A DNA stretch of 64,000 nucleotides, taken from positions 124,882 through 188,881 of the forward strand of contig VWZF01005762.1 of NCBI GenBank assembly GCA_013396755.1. The letters run 5' to 3'. Origin of the DNA: Sclerurus mexicanus. Lineage: Eukaryota > Chordata > Aves > Passeriformes > Furnariidae. Below are positions 53,101 to 64,000 of the stretch, in pieces (the first letter of the stretch is position 1; each line of letters starts with the position of its first letter). A program made the position numbers and the translations under genes. Under the pieces are notes generated by a model that was given only the letters and a program-made list of their open reading frames with translations, was not told the origin of the DNA and made no database searches.

Positions 53101-56100
53101 TTATTCCTAATGAGGCCTAGAAGAAAAGTGTGAGAAATGGTATCTCTGAAATCCAGCATATATTCCAGTCATGAGAACTGCATCTCCTGGGCATATGTAA
53201 CAGCTCTTGTACAAAAGACACAGAAGACTATAAAGACTCACAAATTATACATGATTACATATCTAAATGTAAATGACTTACATAATTACTTTTAAATTTT
53301 TAGGAAGATGGATTTCATCTTCAGAATTTAATGTGTTTGCTAATGTAACAAACCTCAAAGTCCTATGCAGTAAATGCTTTTGTGTACAGCAAGAAAGAAA
53401 TACGAGATACTTCAAATGACAGCCTGAAAGGTGCTTTAGTGCCAGGGATAATTTAGTGGTCTCCCTCAAATTCAGTTGTTGTTTAGGTCAGCAGAAGCTG
53501 TGAATCCTTAAAAAGAGAACTGTGATCAAGTGAAATATAATTCTCTAATAAAACATGTTACAAAGCTATATTTTATATACTAATTCAATCCAGTAGTTAA
53601 AACTCAGCTCCCTGAACAATAAAAGTTTTGCTGAGCACAGTCCTTCCAGCTCCTAAGCTGCTCCTTTCCCCCCCGCTGTCTTCTCTGTAACCAGGAGAAT
53701 ACAAAAGAGACCAATCAAACAAGATTTTTGTTTACTTTTGACTGAGAGATAGAAAGTGGTGAGCCTGCATATACTCCTTTGTCCACAGAGAACATACACT
53801 AGATTTTGTTTGATACACATTTTTAAAGTCCCTTTTAAGTTTTCCCTTCTTAGAGAATGGTTGTGTTGCTATAGCTTTTGGCCCCTTGCTAACAGCAGCT
53901 TTTTCCCCCTTACCAGAATCTGAAGCTTTTGATCTCTTTTATCTTCTGCTTGCTCATAGCCTAAGAATTGCATCTGTGGCAAAGCTTGTCTTCTTAAGAG
54001 TCCATTGACTTATTGCTAGAAAACAAGGAAATAGCTTTCTTTTCACTTGAGTCCCTGTTGAGATAATACATTCTGAAGGGACACAGCCTGTGTGGAGTAA
54101 TCAGACCTACAGTTCATCACTGTTTGAAATGCACAGTGAAAATATACTACTGGAGAGAGGTGGGGAGTGGGTGGAAATCCAAGAGAGCTTCTACCTAAGA
54201 GAAATATATAGATAGCAATCCAAACTATGCTTTTCTTAAATAACATACATCAGGTAGCACCAGGCCATGCTACAACTTGCACAATAGCACATATTGGACA
54301 TAAACAAGCAGAGCAAATAAATACATACATTTTACTGTATTTCTGTGCTGCAGGTAAGGCAAGGCATTAGTGGCATTCATCTTATGAATTCAGAATCACA
54401 CAGTACAGTCCACCAGACCATCCAATGGCAAGACTGGCCCATATTTTCATACTGATTTTCTAAACACTAGTGACTCTCCTGTAACATTCTTAGCAAGAAA
54501 AAATAAAAAGCAGTGCTGGTGTGCACTGTACTACTGTGTCCAGCAGAGCAGCTTCCAGAGCAGCTTGGCTAGAAGACTGACATTTCCCAGCTTCAGCTGG
54601 AAAAGGCATTCTTCATTTCAATCTTGCATTGCTGTACACACTGCGAACCAAACAGCTTGACTGATGAAGCAATGCCAGTACTCTAAATGGTTGAGACTGG
54701 ACATCTTTCTACAAAAAGCCAGTTGCACAAGTGCTATAAATATGACCTACTGGCTCCCAAACAGGTCCTCACTGCACAAAATCTGCGGTGGTATGAAATG
54801 CTTCTGATACTGCCAGCCTACTGCACCACAATAGTATTGGGACTGTGGTCATGCAGCTGCTTTTTCTGCAGCTTTCTCCTAAGGAACTGGCTTTCCCAGA
54901 GCAATTTATTTCCACTCAATAAGAGTGGAAAAATGGGTTGAAACTGTATTTATGTAGCTTCTCAGCTGTGACGTGCACTCCTTGCAACTGCAAATTTTAT
55001 TTTTTAAAGTTCTTTGAGTAGAATTGCACTCTACAAAAGCAGGCTACTGTTATTTTAAAAGCTTTTTTTTTTAATTCCTTTTCACTTGTTTGCAATGCTG
55101 TAGAGCCTCTGTACAAACACCTAAGTAGAAGAAATTATTTACATTTCACAGCTAAATTCTTAATTTAATCCATTACCATGTGAAACAATCCATACACTCA
55201 TGTCTTAATTATTAAGAGTGGAAGTTGTGTGTGCATGTTCATATTTAACATCCCCTTCTTTATTTGTTTTTTGCAAACAGATCAAGGAAAACAAATTCAT
55301 TTTCATTCAGGGAAACAGCAAATTTCAACCCTGGAAGTAGAGAAACCCTCTGCAAAATTCTGCCAATGTAATTTCTACAGGAAAATGAAATATTAAAGGA
55401 TAAAAATCATTAATTTTGTTTCCGAGTTCAATGGCAAAAAGAGGATATGAAAACATATTAAGTCATGAATTTCATGTTCTACATAGAGTGTCATCAGGGA
55501 ATAAAGATTTAAAGGTTAGCAGAGCAAGAAAGACAACCACAGCAGTATTAAAAAAATCAGCAACCTTGCCTACATCTCCAGAAATAAACAAAAATTAGTG
55601 TAGCATAACCACTACCAAATGAGCTCTTTGCACGTTACATAAAGAGCCATAAAAAAGGATAACAAAAGACCCTTCAGGTCTTCTATATCCTCCTGATTAC
55701 TAAATATTTCTTGGCAAAAGCCACTTTTCCTTCTGAGTAAGGACAGGAAAACTACATCAAGAACACTCATTTGGCCCATTTTTTATTTCTCTTTTACACA
55801 TACATGATGTTATTTGACTTTATTTCACTTGCCAACTCTCTTTTAATGATTCAAGTCACCAATCACTAAGGTTATTTGAGGGGGTGGGGAGGGGAAAGTG
55901 TCAGAGGTATACAACATTTGGACTTGGATTGCCCTTTCACCTCATAAAATCTACAGGACAAAGTTTATTAGGTTGTGTGTGAAAATTTTCTTACAAAGCC
56001 TTGCCACTGGAGGTATGTAATTTTGAGGAAAAATCCCTCAGAGCAGTCTCATATCTGTTCTAACTTTGGTGACTTCCTCAAGGTACAACTCAAGTGAAAT

Positions 56101-57296
56101 TGTGGAGCATTCCTGTTCTGGACAGTTGTTACTCCAGTATGCAACATCCACCACAGGAAGAAATCAATGACAAATTCAGTGTCACCTCAAGTTGCATAGA
56201 TCAGAAAAAGGACACTAGACTTTTCCTCTGCCAGTTCCGATCATAAATGAGTGTCAAAACTGACACAGCCAGGTAGCTTGTTTCACAGCTTTCCACAAGA
56301 ACAGAGGAAACGGTAAAAAACCATAATGGTAAGGAGGTCAAGATAAAGCGCTATTCCCTGAAGAATATTTCCTGAGTAGAAGTTAACCTGGACTAGACCT
56401 TCTGCTCCAGTGACAACACTGAATATGAACTTTACTACTGTTATTTTGTTTTTAAAGAAGTAGCTTTTCCAAGACATGCATTATTAAAAATAATGTCATA
56501 AATTATAAATTAATGTTGTAAAATATAATTCATCAACAGTGACATAAGTTCTCGATATTAGTACTGACTATCTCCTCACAATACTTTTTAAGTCCAAAAA
56601 CACCTTCAGAGATGTTTTAGTAATATTTTCAGCCAGGCCTTCAAGCTGCATATCGGTTGGTTCAACTGCTTTGCATACTATACTGCAAATTTATTTAATG
56701 TACCTATTTATTGCCTAATTCCCTTTAGATTCAGTTATGCATGGACAAGAGGCAACATTTTTTATACACCAATCCTGATAAGTTATAAATAAAGTTAATT
56801 TCTTACATTACAGCTCTACTAAGCCTTTCAAGATGGCAGAATAGATATTTTTCAGTCCTAACACAAGGCTTGACCAAGAAAAAAAATTCCACAATCAACT
56901 AAGAAACAAACAAAAATCTTCTCACATGAAGGGTATTTTTGTTCCTGCAAAATCAGTCAAAAAAAAAAAGTCCAACTGCCCTTGAACTTAACAAGGTATG
57001 CAATCATGTGTTACTACTAGCAATGAGAACACGACCACTATCAGTAAGAATGGTAGCAATGATCAAAAAAATAACAGGTCACAGTTACATGGTCAATCAA
57101 AAGCCGTCTCTGCCTATAAGTATGGGCAGTCTTCACAGTATAGGCATGATTCATGGAATATTTAATATCTTTTTCTTAAAAACTTAGCCTCTCATGTTTG
57201 TGATGATATTGCACCCCTCAGGTTTAATTTTGAAAAGTTTCTACCCCATGAGACTTCTAAGAAACATTGGAAAAATAAACTCCATGCATTCAGGAG

Positions 57297-57352
57297 AAAA
57301 CAAAACAAACAAACAAATGAAAAAAAAAGAACCCCAAACAACAAAAAAAAAC
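57297..57352 (+). repeat. A/C-rich low-complexity tract
   Basis: Irregular CAAA and A-run units, of the same type as at 46705-46822. It is simple sequence only. Confidence 0.75.
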
Positions 57353-60066
57353 CTCAGGCAGTATTTCTTAGTTTTTTTTTAATCTGCACTTTTTAAACTG
57401 GTCCCTGATTTTTGTACATTTGGAAAGGGATTCGAACCTCAGCTTAAGATGTTGCTCAAGGTAGTTGAGCAGACATCTACTCCCCACACAGCCCTCGAAG
57501 GCAAAAGACAGACAGGCAGCTGTCAGGGATAATGGTTCCCACTTACACTGACATACATTTTCTAAGATAAGGCTTCAGCAGGTCTCCCTCTCTTCTCATC
57601 AGCTATTTAGGGGACTTAGTTGACCCTTAAAGTTAGATGAGAATCCTTCACTCCCAAGTTCTAAACTAAGAATAAAATAACAGTTAAATCTCCTAAGCTA
57701 TCCATAATTTACTTATATTATAAAAAATCTGAAACAACAAAAATAAACAAAGAATGTTCAGAAATATTTTAATTCTAAGGGATATCTTTACTTCTATTAT
57801 AATGTATTACTCATATAGGATAAAGCATTACAATATATCCCAATAAAACAAAATCAATTAATTAATCTTTGACTCTAAAGCAAGGCTATGAAATCACTAT
57901 AATTTTGTATAATTACAAAACCAAATGATTTCAGAAAAAATGTTTCATCATTTTTTCACCACCAGTGGTTCAATAGTAGCTACAGCAGCCAAGCCACAGA
58001 AAGGTTTCATTTCTTGTGCAGGTTATTATATGGCAATAAATGTCTCTGAAATGGCAGCCCCAGAAACAACATACTCCCTAATTTGATACAACTGCCAAGA
58101 ACCAAGTTCTGTGTAATGAAGTTGCCCACTCTCTCATATGTTCCTGTGTTTACATGATTCCACAAGAAGTCAGCATGACTCTAATACAGACCTTTTTTTA
58201 TGTTACATGCTTCATGTTATGATTGTTATTAAAGGAACTCATTACATAAAAGAGGGTCACATCACTGGAATAATTCTTTTTCCACCAGGGTTTGCTGGTT
58301 CAGAGATACTACTGTAAGGTGACCCAAAAAAATCTGAAATCCATGTGGCTTGACACAAGTAACACACTGCCAGAAAGTCTCTTCTCTCACAGAGCTCCAT
58401 TATTCTACATATTTGCAGTCCAGTAGGGAAGCATGACAGTGAGTCACCCTCAGTCACTGCCCCAGGGAGATGATCCCTTCTTGATGTCAATCACAGTGAA
58501 GTTTCTCTCACTCCTTCACTTGCAGAAAGGCTGCAATGATTAAGGAGGGTTCACGAATGGAGTTATCACTGAGCTGCAAGAGGTCCTGCTTAAATGATGC
58601 TCATTTAGGGCTTAAATGCTGTTAGAGGTACTACAAACCCAAACATTTCACATAAAGGAAAACTCTACTAAACTTTATAAAAGACCAAGTTCTAGGGTTC
58701 TAGGCTAAGTAGTTTACCCTTCTGCTACTGCAGAAAATACATTCTTTTGGTCTGAATTAGTGAAAACAGCCTCTGCCTTTCCTAAACCCAAGATAGTTGG
58801 CTTAATTTTCTACTATGGCAGTCTAACCTAACTATATATAAAAGAAAAAAAAGGGTGGTTGCATGGGCACAAGAGGAAATATCAATGCCCACAGCTATAG
58901 AATAATAAGACACAGATTCATCAGCCACATCTTCCCTGGAACTGTACAGGATTACTCAGTCTAAGGTCTGATTTTGAATCCTTTGTAATGATGACAATGA
59001 TAATCCAAATAATGTGTTTGAAACCAGCAAATCCAACATTTTAAACAGTAATGATGGAGTCATCATTAAACTTACTGTAAGTGTTTTTCTGAAATTAGAC
59101 CACAGCAGGATCACAATGGATTGCTGGTACACTTTGGTTTCTGCAAGGATCTGCTCAGCAGGGGCATTTAAAATGCTGTTCTCATAGACCTTTGTACCCG
59201 TACAGCCTATTAACATCAGCTATAAAGACAGGCACACAGCCAATCATCCTGCTTGTCTTTTTGAGACCCATCCTTTGTTGAAGCTCCCCAATGTCACAAG
59301 GATTCAGGCGTATTTAAAACATGTGATATAAAACAGAGTATCAGACTGTGTTTGTTCACTGAATGCACTTGCTTTCCAATGTTTTTGTGAAGAGAGACAT
59401 TGTATTTTTATTAAATTCCATTATTATTTTCATTGTCATTGCTGCTATCATTTATCACTCATTATTAAAATGAAGCACAGAAATTGGATGGGCAAAGAAA
59501 ACACTCCAATCAAGGGGAAGTCTACAGACTTTAAAAAGGCTGTTGCATCTACAGACTTACCTGGCATTACAAACCCACTTTGTTTCTATAAATTAAAAAC
59601 TAACACAGTGATGAAATTATTTCTTCATCAAGGAAGTTAATAAGCTTTTCAAATAACTGTGGATTCCAATGTCTGGACACATACTTATTTCTGTGAATTG
59701 TTAACTTGCCGGTGGTTCCGCTCTGACATTAATACTCTGAAGGTATTGCCTACAAGGAATTTTATTATATAAAGAACTGCGGCCAGCAAGTAGGATGATA
59801 CTCCATTTCATTCGTCAATTTCTTTATATGGAATGTAAGTTTCTAGATATTTTTTTTTATAATGTCTTAAAGTATTTCCTATCCAACTATCAGCAAATAA
59901 AAGTTGGCATATTCAAGTACACTGAATTATGATGGGTTTTTTATTTATGAGGATTTAATTTTGCACCACTGTTCACTGACAATAAGAACTCTTAAAAGCA
60001 ACTCTATTTCTCTCAAAATAAATTTTCAAATAAATTTAGATATATTAAAGCTAATTTCCATTCTAC

Positions 60067-60372
60067 TGCTGTCTTGACGAAATCCTTTGGGGGTTGAGAA
60101 GGAGAGGCATGCTCCGAGTTAGGGGTAAGACAGAGTGGCAAGTTTATTAAAATGGTGCTAGCTTATATACAGTAGAGCATGGAACATTCTGGAAGAGGGG
60201 CTGAACTTGGGAGGAGCATAACATAAAAGGATGAACAGGGGAGGATTACAACCATAAAGGGTAAAGGAGGGTGGAGATAAACATACGGGGAAGACTCCAC
60301 TGCAGCAAAATTTAGCCAATCAGGGAGCAGGGATAACATGAGGGAGAAGAAGAAACTCCATTTTGTACAGCA
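60067..60372 (-). mobile_element. Solo LTR of an endogenous retrovirus, minus orientation
   Basis: On the minus strand the element starts TGCTGT and ends ACAGCA, a perfect 6-bp inverted terminus with the required TG...CA, and spans 306 bp. Inside, in LTR order, are a GATTGGCT (CCAAT-type) box at 60314-60322, a TATATAAG box at 60161-60170, and the poly(A) signal AATAAA at 60143-60148 followed by a pyrimidine-rich end. Neither a primer-binding site nor a polypurine tract adjoins it, and no gag, pol or env sequence is present, so it is a solo LTR left by recombination. Only 3 bp (GTA, minus strand) match on the two flanks, so a full target-site duplication is not preserved or the ends are off by a base or two. 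I cannot assign the ERV class. Confidence 0.72.
60143..60170 (-). promoter_or_regulatory. LTR TATA box and poly(A) signal
   Basis: Within the solo LTR, the TATA box at 60161-60170 is followed about 20 bases later by AATAAA at 60143-60148 (minus strand). Such close spacing implies a very short R region, with the signal at or near the R segment, as known for several retrovirus groups. The LTR could act as a minus-strand promoter; whether it is active is unknown. Confidence 0.6.
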
Positions 60373-63300
60373 TACAAATAAGAATATTCAGCTTTACAAC
60401 TATAAACTCATAAACCAGGGAACCCGTAAAAACCCAATATGCAATAATAAACTTTCTCTTGTGAGAAACAGTTCTTGCTTGCAGTTCTTCTTGACACCCA
60501 GTCTCATCAAACAGTATCATTGTTCTTTTTCCATTCGGTGTACTTTTGTTCTCCTGCACTGTCTATTACAAGAAAGGGTTTATTTAGATTAAGAAAATGA
60601 TTCAAGACTGGTTGTGAGTTGGTGCACACATGAGCTAACCTCAGGTTTTTTCCCTCATGAAGGTGTGGGTTAATAGTCTTTAATTTAGCTAACTAGGCAA
60701 GTTTAATTTTGATAGACACTGAGAATGGATGCCAGATAGGTGAATCAAGGAGAGGAAAAAAAATGTCCTATATTTTAGCTTGGAAAAGGGTCTAAGATAA
60801 CACTGCAGCGCCATATCTGAACTTGGACTACCTTCAAAGGAATTTCCTAGTGCAGGCCCAATTGAAGATTTATTCTCAGAATCCGAACACTTAATATAGT
60901 TACTTGTTTATAGATCACTGGCAGGATGGTGCCAAGCAGTCAATAATATGCAAATACATTTCTGTGAAACAATATTATATGTTAAATAAGACATGGTGAA
61001 CAGTACCATGTGTTACTTTCTAATTAAAAAAAAAATATGAAAAAACCTACCAAAAATCACAGGTTAACAGTATATATTGAAAACTTTATTTTTAATGCAG
61101 AACTCTTTTTTTAAGTAATTCCTGCATCAATACAGGAATGCAATAAGGCATCTGAAACCATAAAAACATTTATGATCTCCCATAAAACTTAAAAATGGAC
61201 AAACTGATTTGTCTCAAAATATACAAAAATAATTGGACTGAGAATATACATGCCAGTTTCCACTTGGGAAAAAAATAACAATTAGAGATTCCTACTATTA
61301 CAAAATACTGAAAAAGAAGGTTCATAATGGAAATGCTGATCAACTATTTACTTCACCAGTGCTAGCTAGACACATAAATGCTCTCAGACAGTCTGTAAAA
61401 ATCTGAAGTTTTCTTTGATAAACTCTGCTTCCGTAACCAAAAATGAATGACTACCTTCCCCAGCTTTTCAGATGTACAGATATAAGGACAGAAGTCCCTA
61501 TCTTGCAAATTTCCTGACTTCCCAGAATACTCATGAGTGAAGATGTATTATAAGAAGTGCTAATGAAGCAGGAATTACTTTTTTTTTTTTTAGTCTGTTT
61601 CATTTTGTTAAGAGATCATTTTTTAAAGAGGTCACCAAGGCCAAAATATAAATGCAAAGTTAATTTCCTCTTTTCAGGGCAAATTGAAGGAATTTGCTTC
61701 AGATTACCTATCCAATACAAGCTGGGGAAATAGCAATTGAATCAAATCAAGCACAGTTTACAGTACAGTTTAGTAAAAAGTACTATCTGACACTTCCAGA
61801 AACTAATCAGATACCTGGGTATTTTCTGTATTTTCTGTATTTCAGTATTTACTGTAAAGCAATAGGCCAAGGCCAAATATGAAATGAAACTCATTGTTAA
61901 TGTAAAATACCTTTAGCCTATGCTGCTTTTAAGACTTTTTCATTAGGTCCTTTTAACAGGGAATCAAACAGCTTATTTGTGATTCACGTTTTTGCCTTCT
62001 CTGGGAGTGGTTCCCAGTATAGTAATCTTTGCCAACAGGACCAAATCACAGTCTTCAGGAGCATGTTCCAGATTCAGTACCATGATTCAAGCCACCACCT
62101 GGTTATAAAGGGGAAAACCCTTCTCCATGGAACTATTAACCTGACATGTCTCCAGTCTAGACTAATAATTACATTAAGGACTGAGTCTATTATCCACATA
62201 GAATGGGTGGAGGCTCTGATAAACCAGTAATAATAGGCGTCAGACTAGTCACCAAGGATTGTTCTTACTTACTTGCTTTCTTATAAAAGGGAACTTTAGG
62301 CTCATTCAGGAATTTGGCTTCCATTGGGACTGACAAACAGTGCATTTATTTCCTTCAAAGGCAAGGGACTGCACTTTGTGTAGTGCCCATAAAACAGGAA
62401 ATGGAATGTCGTTCAACAAAGGTTGACCAGCTCCTGTAGATTTTTGTCAACACTGCTTTTGTTCAAAATGGGAAGCAGGGTTCCTTTAATTGTACCATTC
62501 CAATTCTTCTCATTGCATCCTTTTATATATTCTAATGGACACATTCATTTAATATATGATTTGAAAAAAATGCACAAGCAAAACAAGTGTTGAGAACTGG
62601 AAAGAAACTGTTGACCTTCAACAGAAAAAAAAATAACACACAGTTCACATTCACAGGGTGACAGTTTTGAGATGCAAGTTCCCTAGGCCCCATTTCAGCA
62701 GTGGGCCTAACACAGGAACAGCTTTCACTACAGAAAGAACTTCTGGAAGGAATCAGCCGCACCAATGCCGGACCAGTGGGAGTGGGGAAACGTGCTCTCG
62801 GGTGCCATCTCCTGGCACCGAGTCCATCCACCGGCTTTTCTGTCAGCCCTGTGTGCACGAAGCACTCGCATCCAAGCACACAGGTACCTACATGTATGTT
62901 TAGGCTATTCCCATTTTAGTCATTCTCACTTATGAATTCTAGAGTAAGGCAGTCCAAAAGTGTCTTGCAGGCTGGTTTTAGAAGCGCATGCCAATGTACT
63001 AGCTAAACAATCATGTCAGTATTCATCTGTAACACACACAGGACTACTGCCCAATATTCACAAGCACGAATGCAAATCCTTTTGCCAACCTTCCTCAGCC
63101 TATCCAGAGCTCTTGAAATGGTTCTTCCAATTCAAAAGTGTTAACCAAAGTATCTAGCTATAGAGAAAAAAATTCTTTATCCTATCTTGAAGCAGGCAAG
63201 AAGAAAATAGATTTTCAAGTGTACTCTATGGTCAAAGGAAAATAAACTGTATATATCACGATTATAAAATATTTGAATTATTTGCTTGTATTTTCCTTTC

Positions 63301-64000
63301 AAATATCTCAAAGAATTGCAAGGAGATGGAGAAGAACTGTCATCACCCTTTTTCACAGAGGGAAACCAAGAGAGGAAACTAAAATGTGGCAGTTTTATTT
63401 CTTATAAGAAAGGCTGTTACTGAAAAGGGAAAGAAAATATTTCAGGAATTTGCACTTCTACATGCTGGTTTTCAAATCATCATTTAAAATTGCATATTTG
63501 AACTGATTGCTTTCATATTAATTCAGGATGTTGACATTTTTAAATAGCTGCACACAAATGTCTAACGAAAGACAGACTTACGATCTCTGGAAAATATTGC
63601 TGATATCTAACTTTGCAGAGCTATGGCAGAAGTAAGAACAGTTACCTTCATTTATAGTATAAATTCCTATAATAAATTAACACTACAAAATTAAGCCATC
63701 AGTTTCATACACAGCCATATACAAGGGTCCAGGCACAATGATCACTGAACCCCTAGCAGTCTTCAGCTATGAGCTTAGCTTCAGGTTTGGCTTTCTTTCA
63801 ATAACACAAATACATTTAACATTAAAATACCTAAAAACTTACAGGCATAATAATAATAATAAAAGTATTATTAGAAACAGCAATTTTCATAGTATGGTTC
63901 ACTCCTATGCAGCAGCTAAATTCTAAAAGCTGACTATGCTTGTAACCGCTATTCAGTTTTATAATGACTTTGTGACAAAAAAGCTTGACAATTCAAAGTG
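60373..64000. other. AT-rich non-coding sequence with one CpG-richer patch
   Basis: No gene is recognised. The stretch 62750-62870 has roughly eight CpG within 120 bases and overlapping open frames on both strands (115 codons minus, 81 and 72 plus), none recognisable. A GTACCT donor-like site follows it on the plus strand at about 62883. A short TATTTTCTG tandem lies at about 61818-61846. The rest shows simple unique sequence. Confidence 0.6.

Larger units (their letters stand above)
45369..60066. other. AT-rich non-coding sequence, no gene recognised
   Basis: Open frames reach 109 codons and match nothing I know. Content seen: A/C-rich tracts (46705-46822, 57297-57352), an (AT)n run at 47064-47086, an inverted repeat at 50119-50140, a splice-bounded segment at 58393-58438 (plus), and a tRNA B-box-like motif on the minus strand at 57428-57438. 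A very weak CR1-tail-like stretch near 51258 is listed under rejected observations. Confidence 0.65.

Noticed and set aside
60070..60299. Alternative, shorter LTR bounds with a CTGC 4-bp flank match
   Set aside because: Although TG...CA and a CTGC duplication fit, this would cut off the GATTGGCT box and the perfect TGCTGT/ACAGCA terminal inverted repeat. The longer 60067-60372 bounds explain more.
1..64000. CRISPR arrays, prokaryotic operons, plasmid or phage genes
   Set aside because: No regularly spaced repeats, dense gene packing or ribosome-binding sites. Composition and CR1 content are those of a vertebrate nuclear genome.

Overview
This 64-kb window is vertebrate nuclear DNA, almost certainly from a bird. 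The evidence is three copies of the avian CR1 (chicken repeat 1) LINE, one solo retroviral LTR, strong CpG depletion, AT-rich composition, few repeats overall and no Alu/B1-type SINEs. The DNA looks like a large intron or an intergenic gene desert. I found no recognisable protein-coding gene. The open reading frames are short (the longest is 177 codons, at 35528-36061 minus), occur on both strands, show no family I know, and are about what chance gives in this much DNA.

Layout. 1-15.8 kb is AT-rich unique sequence with poly(A) tracts, a pair of hairpins near 8.95 kb and a G-quadruplex motif at 13.64 kb. 15.9-18.3 kb is slightly less AT-rich. It has a strong splice-acceptor-like tract before an open frame, and an old plus-strand CR1 (about 17745-18269) whose reverse-transcriptase frame is broken. 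18.3-29.5 kb is unique sequence with a 24-bp tandem duplication and several low-complexity tracts. At 29.5-30.0 kb a CpG-dense patch lies beside the best candidate exon, a 39-nt minus-strand microexon-like segment. 30-38.7 kb is unique sequence with a (GA)n microsatellite and one assembly gap inside poly(A) (37599-37619). At 38741-39074 is a minus-strand, 5'-truncated CR1 that still carries an uninterrupted ORF2 C-terminus. 39-45 kb is unique sequence with a 38-bp-period duplication and a near-perfect 24-nt palindrome. At 45251-45368 is a third, tail-only CR1. 45.4-60 kb is unique and A/C-rich in places. At 60067-60372 is a minus-strand solo LTR with TATA, CCAAT-type and AATAAA signals. The remainder is unique, with one CpG-richer patch near 62.75-62.87 kb.

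No set of genes works together here, and I see no evidence of a novel multi-gene system. The observations most worth checking are the 39-nt exon candidate with its CpG patch, a few other splice-bounded segments (possibly exons of a noncoding RNA or of a host gene spanning the window), and the inverted repeats. All exon calls rest on splice-site and frame inspection by eye and carry low confidence.
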